Of a stretch of 64,000 bases of DNA, positions 62,252 to 64,000 are shown in pieces. This stretch comes from Bradyrhizobium sp. C9. GTDB lineage: Bacteria; Pseudomonadota; Alphaproteobacteria; Rhizobiales; Xanthobacteraceae. Numbering within the stretch: the first letter of the stretch is position 1; each line of letters starts with the position of its first letter. Location of the stretch: assembly GCF_002532045.1 (NCBI RefSeq), contig NZ_NWTG01000016.1, positions 1 through 64,000 on the forward strand, written 5' to 3'. A program made the position numbers and the translations under genes. The notes beneath the pieces are model-generated. The model was given only the letters and a program-made list of their open reading frames with translations, was not told the DNA's origin and ran no database searches.

Positions 62252-62970
62252 GTGGCTCGTCCTACACTGCGCGTCCGAGGGTTGCTCGGGCGGACCGCGC
62301 CGATCCTCATCACAGGAGCGCGAGCCGTAGCAGATTATAAGGAAGCATTCGTCGGAATCGATGTGGCCAAGCTGAGAAACGCGATCGCAATTGCGGACGC
62401 AGGCCGGGAGGGAGAGGTTCGTTTCTTCGGTGAGGTCGATGTTTCAGCGACCAACATGCGCCGTGTCATAGGGCGGATCGCGAGCCGGTTCGGCCGTGTA
62501 CATTTCTGTTACGAAGCCGGCCCGACCTGCTATGGTCTTTATCGCCTGATCCGGTCGCTCGGCCACCAATGCACGGTGGTGGCGCCATCGCTGATTCCAA
62601 GGAAGCTTGGCGATCGTGTGAAAACGAATCGCCGGGACGCCGTTTCTCTCGCGCGGCTATTACGCGCCGGCGAGTTGACGGCTGTGTGGGTTCCCGATGA
62701 AGGTCACGAAGCGATGCGCGACCTCGTTCGCGCCCCCGATCGGCAGCGGTAGAGACGCTGCGGATCCACCGGCAGCAGATGAGCGCTTTCATGCTCAAGC
62801 ATGGCCGCACTTATCCCCGCAAAAAGGGCTGGACTATGCGCTATTTGCGTTGGCTCCAAGAGCAGCAGTATTGCAGTATTCAGAGCGCTCTCGACAGTTA
62901 TCGACACGTCCCTGCCACACCAATCACGCCAACGCCCGCGCGCCTTCGCATCCTAGACAACGGCAGCTGA
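62252..62970 (+). pseudogene. Truncated IS110-family transposase
   Basis: An N-terminal DEDD-type domain is intact in frame from about 62330: FVGIDVAKLRNAIAIADAGR carries the first Asp, VHFCYEAGPTCYGLYRL the Glu, and KTNRRDAVSLARLLRAGELT the Asp residues. A frameshift near 62745 moves to another frame, MSAFMLKHGRTYPRKKGWTM, followed by RWLQEQQYC before similarity ends at about 62880. The C-terminal Ser-containing domain needed for transposition is missing, so this is a dead remnant. The 210 nt before it shows no gene. Confidence 0.8.
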
Positions 62971-62989
62971 GGGGTTCGCCGCTCTCCTT

Positions 62990-63030
62990 CACACCTCTGC
63001 TTGGACCGTCTAGAAGCAGCGGGAGGTGTG
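62990..63030. repeat. Imperfect 41-nt palindrome beside the IS110 remnant
   Basis: CACACCTCTGCTT (62990-63002) pairs with AAGCA (63014-63018) and GAGGTGTG (63023-63030), with a 4-nt bulge on the 3' side. There is no T-run. It may be a remnant mobile-element end or a recombination site. Confidence 0.4.
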
Positions 63031-63120
63031 GGTGCCGGAGCCGAGTTCTCAGCTCTTGCCGATTCCAGTGAGTTGACCTGCCCACTGAGCGCGCCTAGCT
63101 GATCAAATAGCAGCTTTTGC

Positions 63121-63285
63121 TCACCTTAGTGCGATGCAGTTTCTTTGGACGTCGCCGGCTCGTTCGGCCTGCTTTTGCTGCTCAGCTTGAATGCCTTGCA
63201 CCGCCTGTTGCAGTGAAGACAAAGTCTGCTTGATCGGTTCAATGCCGGGCCAACTCCTCTCGCGCCGGCTTCGTGGTATCGATCC
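63121..63285 (-). pseudogene. Possible gene remnant, coiled-coil-like fragment
   Basis: A minus-strand open stretch without a start encodes IEPIKQTLSSLQQAVQGIQA followed by EQQKQAERAGDVQ, which looks like a helical, Gln-rich coiled coil from a larger protein. It ends at 63121 and is broken by a stop upstream at 63286. Origin unknown. Weak evidence; the region 62971-63290 otherwise holds nothing recognisable. Confidence 0.2.
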
Positions 63286-63290
63286 TCAGT

Positions 63291-64000
63291 TTACGAGAAT
63301 CCCCCTAATTCTCGGTAGACCTGTAGCGTTCTCTCATGTGTGGCTTGCCAAGAGAACTCTGCGGCTCGTTTGAGCCCTGTCGAGATCGTCGCGCTGCGGA
63401 AAGTTGCATCCTCGAGCCGCCTGATCGCTTCAGCCAACGCGACAGGTGCGAGGTCTGAAGCGACAATTAGCGCTGGACCACCGACCTCCTTAACCGCCTT
63501 GCATTCAATTGCCACCACCGGGCAGCCAGCGCGCATTGCCTCAAGCACTGGAATGCCGAAGCCCTCATAAGCAGATGGATAAACGAGGCCAGCAACTCTG
63601 TTATAGTGACCGTTGAGTTGCTCGTCCGTAACGAAACCGAGATGGCTCACGCGATTTTGGACATCCGTAGAAATTCCTTCAAGTTCCTCAGCCCGCAATG
63701 GACCACCACCGATACACTGCACACGATATTCAGTGAGGAAGGTTAGCGCTTCCAGAAGCAATCGAAAATTTTTGTAGCCACGCCGTTCTCCAACAAACAG
63801 GAGATCACGTGAACTTGCCGCAACATCATCAAGCGGTCGGTACGTTTCGCTGCCGCCAAGTGGTATGACGTGGATCGTCTGATTGGACTTAACGCCAACA
63901 AACTCAAGCAAATCGTCCCGCGTAGCCTCAGAGATACAGATGATGGCCTGCGCTGCACGGATGGCCGCATGCTTTTGGTGGCGATGCACCCATAGAGCCG
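63291..64000 (-). CDS. Family 4 glycosyltransferase (partial, N-terminus beyond window)
   Basis: The visible 235 residues run off the window end, where the frame is still open (ALWVHRHQKHAAIRAAQAII). The GTG at 63989 is not a true start. The donor domain shows ICISEATRDDLLEF, IHVIPLGGSETY, LLFVGERRGYKNFRLLLEAL and the E-x7-E signature in PSAYEGFGIPVLEAMRAGCPVVAIE. It is a GT4 enzyme of the mannosyl/rhamnosyl transferase type, likely for O-antigen. It faces the rest of the region on the opposite strand. Confidence 0.85.
   Translation of the reverse strand, partial: ALWVHRHQKHAAIRAAQAIICISEATRDDLLEFVGVKSNQTIHVIPLGGSETYRPLDDVAASSRDLLFVGERRGYKNFRLLLEALTFLTEYRVQCIGGGPLRAEELEGISTDVQNRVSHLGFVTDEQLNGHYNRVAGLVYPSAYEGFGIPVLEAMRAGCPVVAIECKAVKEVGGPALIVASDLAPVALAEAIRRLEDATFRSATISTGLKRAAEFSWQATHERTLQVYRELGGFS

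Noticed and set aside
63191..63373. 60-residue plus-strand ORF beside the last glycosyltransferase
   Set aside because: It overlaps the 3' end of the glycosyltransferase, has no ribosome site, and shows no recognisable features.

Overview
The window is high-GC DNA from an alphaproteobacterium, most likely Bradyrhizobium or a close relative (Nitrobacteraceae). This is inferred from strong G/C third-position bias, several branched-chain-type (Liv) ABC systems, long shadow ORFs opposite real genes, and short palindromic intergenic repeats of a kind I recall from Bradyrhizobium and Rhodopseudomonas. No rRNA, tRNA or CRISPR array was found by eye.

Layout. (1) 74-9106 is a lipopolysaccharide core and envelope block. 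hldD-hldE-waaL forms a minus-strand operon divergent from waaF, followed by a family 4 glycosyltransferase, galE and an MsbA-like ABC exporter. (2) 9110-20175 is mixed: membrane dipeptidase, FAH-family hydrolase, three very small exported proteins, an SPW-repeat membrane protein, two MFS transporters, a Tat-exported gamma-glutamyltransferase-like enzyme and NAD-malic enzyme. (3) 20267-26082 holds an LpxO-like hydroxylase, then a catabolic operon of orphan substrate-binding protein, FAD oxidoreductase, SDR and IclR regulator behind a palindrome-rich promoter. (4) 26398-30564 is a SAM-cycle locus: an uncharacterised methyltransferase with an HTH-like N-terminus, then metK and ahcY. (5) 30765-38390 has a secreted TPR-caspase protein and a complete Liv operon ending in a MetE/UroD-like zinc methyltransferase. 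(6) 38752-44002 has a small lipoprotein, purU, a hemD-like gene, gmd-fcl (GDP-fucose) and a Crp/Fnr regulator. (7) 44403-51783 is a second complete Liv operon with a long-chain acyl-CoA synthetase between livG and livH. (8) 51848-54318 has an AGE-family epimerase divergent from a PaaK-like ligase. (9) 54402-64000 is a degraded O-antigen region: gmhB, an IS3 remnant, two sugar-nucleotide SDR genes, a decayed second copy of the O-antigen ligase, a WbpM/CapD-type dehydratase, a WbuB-like glycosyltransferase, an IS110 remnant and a glycosyltransferase cut by the window edge.

How it fits together. HldE, HldD, GmhB and WaaF supply and use ADP-heptose for the core. GalE, Gmd and Fcl supply other nucleotide sugars. 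The WbpM-like, WbpV-like and RmlD-like enzymes probably make 6-deoxy-N-acetyl sugars for O-antigen, which WaaL attaches. LpxO and the MsbA-like exporter act on lipid A or its transport. The most notable items are the decayed waaL paralogue in the O-antigen region, GmhB with three of four zinc ligands substituted and a perfect hairpin abutting its start codon, the acyl-CoA synthetase inside a Liv operon, the HTH-methyltransferase next to metK-ahcY, and several perfect operator-like palindromes, the best being 20 bp. I did not find a clearly new multi-gene defence or conflict system.
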